A stretch of DNA of 14,419 nt from Pelagophyceae sp. CCMP2097 (Eukaryota; Sar; Pelagophyceae): positions 361,632 through 376,050 of the forward strand of contig MU657178.1 in NCBI GenBank assembly GCA_026770575.1, read 5' to 3'. A model generated the notes under the pieces. That model was given only the letters and a program-made list of their open reading frames with translations. It did not search any database and was not told the DNA's origin. Shown in pieces: positions 7,307-14,419 of the stretch. The position numbers were made by a program, and so were the translations under genes. The stretch's first letter is position 1, and the number at the start of each line of letters is the position of its first letter.

Positions 7307-7731
7307 CAGCAGTCGTAGAAACTTTCTGTTCCGCCTCCGACTGGAAGCCTGTCCAGGCAGATGGCGCACGTGCCGCGCCAGTCAGGCGTGTCGTTGTTCA
7401 GCGCACCGGCCTTAACCACTGCCGTCGTCGTCGTCAGGACAGCCGATAAGCGCGGCACCGCCATGGCACCGTCTGCCGGCGAAACGTCCTCGACGATGGC
7501 CGGCTCCTCTTTGATCTTCAGCTTCTCCGGCATGAACGCGTCGAGCATCCGGTCCTGGAACTCGGCGGTCAGCTGCTTGCACTCCTCCTTGTGCCCGCGC
7601 TCGCGCCAGTCTACTAGCTGGCACTTTATCGAGCAGTAGTGCCGCGCTTTGCACTTGGTGCAGTGCTTGTCACCGGGCGCGGCGCAGACGCAGCAGGGCT
7701 TGCGCGCGGCGGCGGCGGGCGCGTCGTCCAT
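7276..7731 (-). CDS. MYND and partial RING zinc-finger protein (5' part of a broken MYND-RING-Sel1 gene)
   Basis: The open frame gives 151 residues from the ATG at 7731; the codons upstream in frame are low-complexity. Residues 13-51 are a complete MYND finger: CCVC, CTKC, HYCSIKCQ, DWRERGHKEEC, with the spacing expected for two zinc ions. A RING-type finger begins at residue 122 (CAICLDRLPVGGGTESFYDC), but the frame ends at a TAA after CCCQQLLPEDL; the remaining ligands follow in another frame. MYND fingers bind proline-rich peptides and RING fingers often recruit E2 enzymes, so the ancestor may have been a ubiquitin-ligase-like scaffold (inference). The gene is divergent from the Asp-rich gene at 8425. 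Confidence 0.75.
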   Translation of the reverse strand: MDDAPAAAARKPCCVCAAPGDKHCTKCKARHYCSIKCQLVDWRERGHKEECKQLTAEFQDRMLDAFMPEKLKIKEEPAIVEDVSPADGAMAVPRLSAVLTTTTAVVKAGALNNDTPDWRGTCAICLDRLPVGGGTESFYDCCCQQLLPEDL

Positions 7732-8424
7732 CGTGGCGTGGCGGTCCGCCGAGCCTGAGCGCGGCGATCGTCGACCCTCTTCGATCAAGGGCGGCTTTGG
7801 CCGGCGGAAATAACGTCGAAACCGGTCGTTTGAACGCACGCAAAGCCGGCCTTTGAACTCCAGGGTCGCCGAAGGCAGCGCAGTGCGGGGGACGGGCGAC
7901 GGGATCGATCGCCAATTTCAGCGAAACCGCCATGCGTCCGGTCCACTCCGCAGAGCAGTGCAGCGTATAGCAGAGGTGTGAACCGGGGGTTTCCGGCTGC
8001 AGTCCACGCTGATCCGAGGTCCCTCACGGCCACGCAGTGGACGCGGGGGTGTGCAGTACCCCGGGTGAATATATCTCTCTCCCTCGTTTTCCCGCCGTCG
8101 CTCCTGCTGACGGCGTGCGAAAACTAGGGGAGAATTAACGCGACGCGCCGTGGACGAGCAGGGGCCGAAACACGCCGCGAAGGCGCCTTTGTGTTTAGGG
8201 AAGGTTATGAGGTTCGACGGCGCCGAAGAGGCACGATTTGAACATTGCGACGTACGCCGGGCGATTCGAGGGCACTCACCGCGAGCGCTGCAACCCAAAA
8301 AGATTTCCGTTTACATTATCGTTTTCCACGCGATTGTGAAATTATTCAATTTCGCGTTCTGCTTGGCACGTGATTCGAAGCTTCGTGCTCTTGGCGCGGC
8401 CGAGTCCCCCGGGTCCCTCGAGCG
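7732..8424. other. Divergent intergenic region between MYND and Asp-rich genes
   Basis: No supported coding sequence. It holds a TATA-like GAATATATC near 8067, readable on either strand, an AT-rich patch at about 8300-8360, and a CACGTG palindrome (E/G-box core) near 8370, about 55 bp before the ATG at 8425. These are candidate promoter features only. Confidence 0.35.
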
Positions 8425-10149
8425 ATGGCGGCCAGCCTGAGCGGGAGGTATCGTTGGGACCACGCCGCCTTCAAGTTCGATGATCTCTACCGAGACATCA
8501 TCGAAGCGAAGAACGGCGGCAAAATGCCAACCGATCATTCGCAGCTCTCCCGAGAGGAGAAAGACGACATGATCGCCGCGGCCCCTCCGCAAACCGACAA
8601 CTACGGCGTCGTCATCGAGCGAGGCATTGGCAAAATCTGGAAGAAGCTGAAATTTAAAGAAGCCTCCGAGCGGCGCGCAGCTAAGCGACCGCTCTTGCAC
8701 GGGTTCAACGGCGGCGCAGCCTCGGACGACGACGACGACGACGACCAGCCCAAGCCGCTCTTACCCAGCAGGCTGCCCGAGCGCCGCGCAGCCTCGTACA
8801 TCGACCCCCGCCGGCGGCGCTGCGAAGCCTCGGACGACGAGGACTACGACGACCGGCCCAAGCCGCTCTTGCTCAGCAGGCTGCCCGGGCGCCGCGCAGC
8901 CTCGTACATCGACCCCCGGCGCTGCGCAGCCTCGGATGACGACGACGACGACGACGACTGGTCGCTCTCGCTGCCCCGGCGCCGCGCGGCCCCAGCGCCG
9001 CCCACGGCCGCTGCCCCGGCCAATTTCCGGTCGTTGGGCCGTTTTTCCGACGGGTCGAACAAGAGGCGGCGGCCGTTCGTCTTCGCGGCCTGGCCTTCCG
9101 CCGCAGTCACGGAGGAAGTGGATGCTACCCACTATCGCTTCGGCGACTCCACGCCCATGCTCTCGCAGCAATCTATGCCGCAGGACGCGGCAGAACTGAG
9201 CTACGAGGACTCTTCGCACTTGCACTCGCAGGGCTCTGCAGACTCTTCAACTGACGACGACGCCGCCGCCGACGACGACGACGACGACGACGCCGAGGCC
9301 TCCAACAATGGCGGCGGTGCTTTGGAGCAGCCACCATCGAAGCGACAGAAAGGCCGCGGCGCCGAGGGGCTCGAGTCTCAGGCTGCGTCCGACGACGACG
9401 CGGCCGAGGCCTTGGACACCGACGACGACGCTGACGATGACGACGACGACGACGTCGCGGCCGAGGCCCCGGACGATGACGATGACGACGACGCCGCACT
9501 CGACGCCGGGCCCGATGACGACGCCGCGCCCGACGACGATGCCGCGGCCGACGACGCCGCCGCGGCCGAGGCCTCTGACGATGAAGACGATGACGACGCC
9601 GCGCCCGACGATGACGCCGCGCCCGACGTTGACACCGCGCTCGACGACGCCGCGGCCGAGGCCTCTGACGCTGACGAAGACGCCGCGGCGCCCGACGATG
9701 ACGCCGCGGCCGAGGCCTCCAACAACGGCGAGGAGCTCGGCGACGGCGAGGAGCCCGACGACGGCACGCCCGACGACGAGCCGCCAGCGAAGCGACAGAG
9801 AGGCGGCGGCGGCGAGTCTGGTTTGCTGCGGAAACGCCTCCTCGAAATTGAGCAGATGTGCGCTGCCGCCGGGTTTGCCACCGCACCCGCGACCGTGCTC
9901 GCCACCGCGCCCGGGACCGTGCTCGCCACCGTGCCCGCCGTGCCCGCCGGCGTCGGTGTCGGCGTCGGCTCGCTCGTCGGCGTCGGCGTCGGCGGATTTG
10001 TCGGCTTTGGCCTCGGCGGAATCGTCGGTTTCGGCGTCGGAGAGCTCGTCGGCGCAAGTGTTGGTGTCGGCTGCTTCGTCGGCGTCGGCGTCGGCGAGCT
10101 CGTCGGCGTCGGTACCGCAATGTGGCTCCTCGGACCGGGCCGCGTCTGA
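8425..10149 (+). CDS. Asp-rich low-complexity protein with VGVG-rich tail, unknown function
   Basis: 574 codons from ATG 8425 to TGA. Residues 1-85 are the only non-repetitive part (DDLYRDIIEAKNGGK, GIGKIWKKLKFKEA) and match no family I recognise. Residues 97-171 hold two and a half copies of an ASDDDD..PKPLL.SRLP.RRAASYIDPRR unit. Residues 274-450 are Asp/Ala-rich and include two modules ending PPSKRQKGRG (304-312) and PPAKRQRGGG (454-462); these and NKRRRPF (212-218) resemble nuclear localisation signals. Residues 464-479 are a short charged helix. Residues 508-566 are almost only G and V with a few L and F, elastin-like. An acidic nuclear or histone-binding role is conceivable but unproven. 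The GAC and GGCGTC repeats make length variation likely, and the tail may be a wrong-frame extension. Confidence 0.55.
   Translation: MAASLSGRYRWDHAAFKFDDLYRDIIEAKNGGKMPTDHSQLSREEKDDMIAAAPPQTDNYGVVIERGIGKIWKKLKFKEASERRAAKRPLLHGFNGGAASDDDDDDDQPKPLLPSRLPERRAASYIDPRRRRCEASDDEDYDDRPKPLLLSRLPGRRAASYIDPRRCAASDDDDDDDDWSLSLPRRRAAPAPPTAAAPANFRSLGRFSDGSNKRRRPFVFAAWPSAAVTEEVDATHYRFGDSTPMLSQQSMPQDAAELSYEDSSHLHSQGSADSSTDDDAAADDDDDDDAEASNNGGGALEQPPSKRQKGRGAEGLESQAASDDDAAEALDTDDDADDDDDDDVAAEAPDDDDDDDAALDAGPDDDAAPDDDAAADDAAAAEASDDEDDDDAAPDDDAAPDVDTALDDAAAEASDADEDAAAPDDDAAAEASNNGEELGDGEEPDDGTPDDEPPAKRQRGGGGESGLLRKRLLEIEQMCAAAGFATAPATVLATAPGTVLATVPAVPAGVGVGVGSLVGVGVGGFVGFGLGGIVGFGVGELVGASVGVGCFVGVGVGELVGVGTAMWLLGPGRV
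8716..8936 (+). repeat. Coding repeat of ~105 bp in the Asp-rich gene
   Basis: Two full units and a partial third, each starting GCCTCGGACGACGA and running through CCCAAGCCGCTCTT, CAGCAGGCTGCCCG and CGTACATCGACCCC. The second unit is slightly shorter. GAC triplets vary in number among units. Confidence 0.75.
9946..10122 (+). repeat. GGCGTC-type hexanucleotide array
   Basis: Degenerate GGCGTC/GGTGTC hexamers dominate this stretch. Plus frame 1 reads (VG)n, another plus frame reads (SA)n, and the minus strand reads PTPTPT. Such symmetry means that open frames here are weak evidence of coding. Confidence 0.7.
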
Positions 10150-11733
10150 GGTTGACTCAGAACGGCGTTTCCAACGGCCGACCTGTGATGAGGCTGTGCT
10201 GAGACTTGACCACGTTTACGCCGCGCGCCGCGATAAAGGCATACGCCTCGACGCGCATCCGAGGGTCCAGACGCTTCAGAGGCGCACCCCCATCCGAGCC
10301 AGATAACATCTTCACCCGAGCCAGACTGCACCTTCTAAGAGAACCCAGCTTCATGTATCTTCAGACGGGGGTTTGCTTTACGCCTTTTCCTTGTCGAGCT
10401 TCGGTAGCTCGAGGCGCAGCCAGCTCTCGGTGGCCAACTTTTTGACGGGCATGCGGCGCGTCTTCCGAGGAAAACGTGCCGAGCCGAATCGAGGCCGTCC
10501 TGGCCGCGAGGTCCGAAAAGGACGGCCCGAGCCTCGCACCGGACCTGATGGAGACTCGGTGGCGCCTCTCGGCGCACGGCAAGGTCGAAGAGGACGTGCG
10601 GCGACGACGCATGGGCAGGGACGTCGACGCCTTTCCGATGTTTTGGGTCACAGAGCGCCTCGCTACCTTCGATTCGGTGCAGTGCTCTCAGCATCGAGTC
10701 CGTCTGGCTTGTCGTCGCAACCAAACCGCAAGTCGACACTCAACGCAGCCACTTCACGTGGAAATACCCTGAAATACTCTCAAAGTACCCTGAAATGCCA
10801 TGTTTTCACTATTACAGAAGAATTTTGTGATAGGGATGCACTCGACGAGTCACGCCTCTCCCAACAAGAAATCCTCCCAAGCACGACGCTGCTCGCGGAG
10901 GGCCCACTCTCGCCGATCCTCGGGTGCCGAAGGAGTCAGTAGGACAAGTATGACGGCGCGACGGGCGCGACACTGCCCGAGGAATTGTGAGGACCCCCTT
11001 CTTTCCTCCAATTAGTCCCAGCGCGCTCGCAAGTGCAACTGTTCGACCACGCCAGGCGACAGCACGATACTGCATGCTTTGGAACGGTGAACATGGCGAC
11101 GACGGGACTTCTCGCACGTGCGCGGAGATGATTCGCGGCATGTTGCGCACAGCAGCACGACATAGTTAGCCGCCAGGCCCCGAGTGCCCCCACGAGCCCC
11201 GTCCCGGGCCCGTGGCGCGGCGTGCGCGCGTCGGATCGTGCGCGGGACGGCCCGACGCGGGTCCGACGTTGTGTGCGCCGGCACCGTCGGACTTGTGCGC
11301 GCGTCTTTCGCGCTGCAAGCTCGCCCGTGGCTTCGGGGCGGGCCATGCGTGGCCTCCCCCGCCGAGCTGCCGCGCCCGGGGGCCCCGAAAGGACCCGCGC
11401 GGATGCCGCGAAAACTGGCAAAACCATAAAACCGCCGATAAAAGTCGCTACACGCGCCCGGTGAGCGCTTCTACAGCGTCACAGCCAGAGACCATATAAG
11501 CCCGCCGCCGCCGGCCCGGGCCCCATCCGAGGCGGGCGCCAAGATCCCGATGCGCAACGATCAAAACACGATCAAAAGCAGGCGCGTTTAGCGCAGAACA
11601 CCGCGTGAGGCAGCCGAATGGGGCTGAACGGGCAGGAGACGGCCAGGGATGGCTCGACCGCCCAGTGAGGACTCGTTCGCGAGGTTTCTGCAAGGCAATT
11701 GCGCATTCGCGTGCCGAAACTTTAGAAAACAAC
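10150..11733. other. Long stretch without a supported gene
   Basis: Apart from the possible exon at 10446-10772, none of the open frames shows a domain or convincing composition. The sequence is GC-rich, most strongly at 11170-11400, with a short run of CCCTGAAAT repeats at 10757-10797. Exons of an intron-rich gene could be missed here. Confidence 0.4.
10446..10772 (+). other. Possible coding exon, unknown product
   Basis: This plus-strand frame opens after a TGA at 10443. From 10476 to about 10680 it reads a balanced, non-repetitive peptide (EAVLAARSEKDGPSLAPDLM, then DVDAFPMFWVTERLATF) with strongly G/C-ending codons, unlike the Arg- or Pro-rich shadow frames. It has no ATG at a sensible start, so it could only be an internal exon. 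No family recognised. Confidence 0.25.
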
Positions 11734-11736
11734 GTT

Positions 11737-11744
11737 TTATAAAT
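11737..11744 (+). promoter_or_regulatory. TATA-like element upstream of the 11834 gene
   Basis: TTATAAAT lies about 95 bp before the ATG at 11834, in an otherwise GC-rich region. Spacing would allow a short 5' UTR. Position only; no other promoter evidence. Confidence 0.3.
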
Positions 11745-11833
11745 CGTCGTACGTTCAAGCACTTGGCCAAATATCTTCAGCACTTACGGGGTTCGACAAG
11801 TCTGGTTCGACGGCTCTTCTGTGCGCCGGCCTG

Positions 11834-12239
11834 ATGCAGCCCGCTCCCGCGGCGCCGTCGGCGGCCGCGACGCCGCGACCGCTGGGGGCGCAGGCGCAGG
11901 CGTGGCCGAATCCCGATTCCCCACAGACGCGCCACTGGCAGCTCCCCGATGCGGCTCTCGCCGCCATCGAAGCGGCCGCCTTGTGAGTCTGCTCGCGCGC
12001 CCGCGAGCCTCCGCCCCCCGGCGCCTTCGACCGCATCCGACGCGGCGCCCCTTCTTAGGCTGGACAATACGCTCGCGCGCTTGCCTCACTCCGGGTGGGC
12101 CGTGCAGGCGGTCGCCGAGTGGGAGCAGGCGATCAAGGCCGTCGTCGTCGACGTGCAGCGCGGCGAGATTGGCACGCTCCAGGCCGACGTCGCCGCGCTC
12201 ATGGACGCCGTCGCCGCGCTCCAGGCCGCCGCGGTCTAG
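11834..12239 (+). CDS. Small two-exon helical protein, unknown function
   Basis: Exon 1 is 11834-11982 and exon 2 is 12059-12239, joined across a GTGAGT...CTTCTTAG intron in phase 2. The product is 109 residues. Residues 1-30 are Ala/Pro-rich (APAAPSAAATPRPLG). Residues 36-60 are HWQLPDAALAAIEAA then LLDNTLARLP, and the rest is amphipathic helix (WAVQAVAEWEQAIKAVVVDV, TLQADVAALMDAVAALQ) that could form a coiled coil. The frame stops at TAG 12237-12239, but the same frame stays open for 50 codons beyond it to a TAG at 12390, reading plausible AAGAVQGRIGAALALGAAER. The TAG may therefore be a nonsense change of CAG. No family recognised. Confidence 0.5.
11983..12058 (+). other. Intron, 76 nt, GT-AG
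   Basis: The donor GTGAGT and the pyrimidine-led acceptor CCCCTTCTTAG join two helical coding segments in phase 2 (TT|G gives Leu). Without splicing, exon 1 ends at TGA within the donor. Confidence 0.65.
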
Positions 12240-12386
12240 GCCGCCACGGCCGCCGGCGCCGTCCAGGGCCGCATCGGAGCCGCCCTCGCACTCGGAGCCG
12301 CAGAAAGAGCGCCGCCTGGAAAGCCGCCGCCGCTCGCCGCGCCGGCACTCGAAGAGGCCGGCATGGATTCACAAACTCCGACAGTC
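12240..12386 (+). other. Open extension after TAG, before the MITE-like element
   Basis: The frame of the preceding gene continues without a stop through this segment (AATAAGAVQGRIGAALALGA, ending MDSQTPTVQ). This is either a C-terminus lost by a nonsense mutation or 3' UTR that happens to be open. Confidence 0.4.
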
Positions 12387-12558
12387 CAATAGGATTCCTA
12401 GTTGATATCGTTTTCGAGCGAAAACCTCGCTCTCGGACTCCACTGGGTCCCTCCGACGTGCCGACGGGTCCAATTGTCCTCGGGGCGTTTCGGAGGAGCC
12501 TCGATCGAGTATCCTGCTGCGCGGTGCTTGGATATCGCGCGCTAGGAATTCCTATTTG
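12387..12558. mobile_element. MITE-like element with TAGGAATTCCTA-containing inverted ends
   Basis: The left end CAATAGGATTCCTAG then TTGATATC (12387-12409) is mirrored at the right by GATATCG then CGCGCTAGGAATTCCTATTTG (12531-12558). Read on the opposite strand the right end is CAAATAGGAATTCCTAG then GATATC. The element is 172 bp and has no coding capacity. No target-site duplication was identified, so the class is open. Confidence 0.45.
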
Positions 12559-12625
12559 AGACAGAGCAAGGACACACTCCGGGGCCATTTCCGGGGTCTA
12601 TGAGCGGGGTGGGTCCGGGGCCTGG

Positions 12626-14160
12626 ATGCGCGTGCTCGCGATGCTGTCCGTGTCCGTGGCGCTCCGCACGACGTCGCGGCGTGTCGTCGGCCGCGCGCGC
12701 CTCTCGACGGTGGTATCGGCGGAGCACACCTGGGGCTCGCTGGGCCTCAGCGTTGACGTCGCCGACGCCGCCGCGAAGCGCTGGCCGGCGCCCAACGCGC
12801 TGCAATGTACCGCCGTCGCGACGGTGCTCTTCGGCGGCGACGCCGTCATCGGCGCCGAGACGGGCTCGGGCAAGACGCTCGCGTACCTGTTGCCGCTCGT
12901 GGCGCGCGTCGTGGCGGCGAAGAAGGCCGACGCCGGCGCCGAGCCGTCGCGGTACCCGCGGGCGATGATCCTCGTGCCCAACCGCGAGCTTGGCACGCAG
13001 CTGCAACGCGTCGCGGCGCAGCTCGGTGCAGCCCGGTGTTGGGGACGGGCCGGAGGCGCCGGAGAGTTTCCGTGACGGACCGGAGACGGACCGAGACGGG
13101 CGCCGCGCCAGCGCGCCTTGCGGACGCTTGCCCCGGCGCAGGCGCGGACACGCTGCCGCCGTTCGCCCGCGCGCAGGAGGGCGAGGCCCTCTTCTCGCTG
13201 TCCGCGCGGCACGGCGGCGGCTCGACGACGTGGCCGTACGCGCGCGGCGCATGCCCCGACGTGCTCGTGGCGACGCCTTCGTTCGTGGCGTCGCTGGACC
13301 GCGAGCTCCCTCTTTGGGACTCTTTGCGCGTCCTCGTCCTCGACGAGGCGGACATGCTCCTCGACGGCGGCTACCTCACGGGCATCGAGCGCTGTCTCGT
13401 CGCGCTGAAGCGCGTGGAGCGCGCGCGAATCTTCGGCCCCGAGGCGGACGCGCTGCGGTGCCAGCGCTGCATCTTCGCGGCGACGCTGCCCAACATGGGG
13501 CAAAAGTCGGTGGACATGCTCCTCTCGCGCTACTTTAAGCACGCGAAGAAGGTCCAACAGGCCGACGGCACGGCCATCCCCATGCACCGCGAGGTCTCCA
13601 CGCTCGACCACGGCTACCGCCAGGTCAAGACGGACCTCGCATCCAAGCTCGTCGAGCTCATCCCCGTCGTCCTCGGTCTCGAGGGCGACGACGACGACGA
13701 GGCTGCGTCGCTCGCGGGCGTGGCCATCCCGAACCCGCCTCCGCGGCCGCCCCGCACCATGGTCTTCGCCAACACGGCGGCGGCCGTCATCAAGGCGCTG
13801 GCGGCGCTCGAGGATGAGGGGATCCGCGCGGCGCCATACCACAAGGACGTGCCGCCCGTGGCGCGCCTCGAGGCGTTCGACGCCTTTGCGTCGGGCCGCG
13901 TCGACGTCCTCGTCTGCACCGACCTCGCCGCGCGCGGCCTCGACCTGCCCCTCGTCGAGCACGTCGTCCAGCTCGAGTTCGCGCTGAACGTGGTGCCGCA
14001 CCTTCACCGCGTCGGCCGCGCCGCGCACGCGGGGGCCGACGGGCGCGCGACGTCGTTCTTCGACGACTCCGCCGCAAACCTAGTCTCCATGATCCGAAAG
14101 TCCGAGTCCGCCGAGCCCAGCTTCTCCAGGCGGCGCGGCTTCCGTGCAAAGCTGAAATAG
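12626..14160 (+). CDS. DEAD-box RNA helicase, RH22-like, probably plastid
   Basis: Exon 1 is 12626-13025 and exon 2 is 13142-14160, giving 472 residues. Motifs in order: Q motif (Q60), I ETGSGKT (78-84), Ia PNRELGTQ (118-125), Ib TPSF (178), II DEAD (201-204), III FAATLP (245-250), IV TMVFANT (339), V CTDLAARGLDLP (392-403), VI HRVGRAAHAG (422-431). FAATLP, TMVFAN, a YHK near 366 and the C-terminus FSRRRGFRAKLK recall plant RH22, a chloroplast helicase for 50S ribosome assembly (from memory). The N-terminus has a short hydrophobic run then LRTTSRRVVGRARL, compatible with a heterokont bipartite plastid presequence; a mitochondrial signal is the alternative. Motif III has AAT instead of SAT, and the last Arg of motif VI is His429. 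An out-of-frame ATG lies at 12600. Confidence 0.88.
13026..13141 (+). other. Intron, 116 nt, GT-AG
   Basis: The donor is GTGCAG after CTCG and the acceptor is GGCGCAG. Phase 1 joining turns AAQLG into QLGADTLPPFAR and connects motif Ia to Ib in one frame. The exon 1 frame would otherwise stop at TGA near 13073. A second possible donor (GTGTTG at 13036) makes the exact 5' site slightly uncertain. Confidence 0.65.
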
Positions 14161-14261
14161 GGCAAGCACGACCTTTAAAGCACTAGCCCAGTGTGTTTGC
14201 CCCCCCCCGCGAGCCGTAATTTGTTGCATTCAAGATCGCGGCGACCGACAGAGGACCCGTG
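14161..14261. other. Short spacer between convergent genes
   Basis: 101 bp between the helicase TAG and the WD40 TAA, with a nine-C run near 14201. It must hold both 3' UTR ends; no clear polyadenylation signal was seen. Confidence 0.5.
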
Positions 14262-14419
14262 TTAGACATCGTGCGAGTGTCCGAACGGACTGTGCGGCGG
14301 CGCGCCGTCGTCGTCGCAGCACGTGACGTCGCCGGTGTGCCCCTCGAACGTCTTCAGCAGCGCGCCCGTCTCGGCGACCCAGAGCCGCGCCGTTGTGTCG
14401 GCGCTCCCCGTCACGATGC
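14262..14419 (-). CDS. WD40-repeat protein, C-terminal end (partial)
   Basis: The minus strand reads IVTGSADTTARLW, then VAETGALLKTFEGHTGDVTC, then a short acidic/His tail ending SHDV and TAA (complement 14262-14264). GSADxTARLW closes one WD blade, and FEGHTGDV opens the next, as is typical of a beta-propeller scaffold. The gene continues beyond the right edge, so its identity cannot be set. The unpaired last half-blade followed by a short tail may pair with N-terminal strands, or part of the gene may be lost or spliced. Confidence 0.75.
   Translation of the reverse strand, partial: IVTGSADTTARLWVAETGALLKTFEGHTGDVTCCDDDGAPPHSPFGHSHDV

Noticed and set aside
8150..8440. Plus-strand frame upstream of the Asp-rich gene with a hydrophobic stretch
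   Set aside because: It lacks an ATG start and overlaps the ATG of the gene at 8425 in another frame; the hydrophobic part is simply AT-rich promoter DNA.
11448..11783. Minus-strand 111-codon frame starting MLKIFGQVLERT
   Set aside because: It overlaps the presumed promoter of the 11834 gene and shows no domain or distinctive composition.
2749..12239. Reassignment of TAG/TAA to Gln, suggested by in-frame stops at 2749, 6881 and 12237
   Set aside because: TAG ends the helicase and TAA ends the LRR and WD40 genes at sensible places, and the two broken genes also have frameshifts, so decay is simpler.
12598..14028. Long minus-strand open frame (476 codons) opposite the helicase
   Set aside because: It is the antisense shadow of a GC-rich gene whose plus strand has all DEAD-box motifs; its own sequence is Arg/Glu/Val-rich without a domain.

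Overview
The window looks like nuclear DNA of a GC-rich unicellular eukaryote, most likely a pelagophyte (stramenopile) alga of the Aureococcus/Pelagomonas kind. This rests on gene families remembered as expanded there (BTB-Kelch proteins with repeated LVVGG blades, MYND-RING-Sel1 proteins, Cys/Leu-rich LRR proteins), on short GT-AG introns, and on the lack of operon structure. The species call is inference; no database was searched.

Layout. 1-1299: no convincing protein gene; it is AT-richer at the left end and holds a hairpin, two tRNA-like box B/T-arm motifs and three copies of a ~36-bp repeat. 1300-2277 (-): an intact LRR protein. 2278-2763: a short divergent region with a 12-bp direct repeat around palindromic sequence, and the damaged first exon of the next gene. 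2764-4642 (+): a BTB-Kelch gene whose reading frame changes several times. 4643-6664: a repeat-rich intergenic stretch (minisatellite, ~50-bp direct repeat, CGGGT-rich block). 6665-7731 (-): a MYND/RING/Sel1 gene broken into three frames plus an in-frame stop. 7732-8424: divergent upstream region. 8425-10149 (+): a long open frame for an Asp-rich protein with nuclear-signal-like clusters and a VGVG-rich tail. 10150-11833: mostly non-coding, with one weak possible exon. 11834-12239 (+): a small two-exon gene for a helical protein of unknown function. 12387-12558: a MITE-like element. 12626-14160 (+): a two-exon DEAD-box RNA helicase resembling plant plastid RH22. 14262-14419 (-): the C-terminal end of a WD40 protein that runs off the window.

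How the genes relate. There is no sign of one pathway. Housekeeping-type genes (helicase, WD40) sit at the right edge, and members of large expanded families fill the left half. Two of those members (BTB-Kelch and MYND-Sel1) show recognisable domains scattered over several frames, whereas the LRR gene and the helicase read cleanly. This fits birth-and-death decay of family copies, although uncorrected indels in the assembly would look the same. I found no CRISPR array, complete transposase, rRNA gene or prokaryote-style system.
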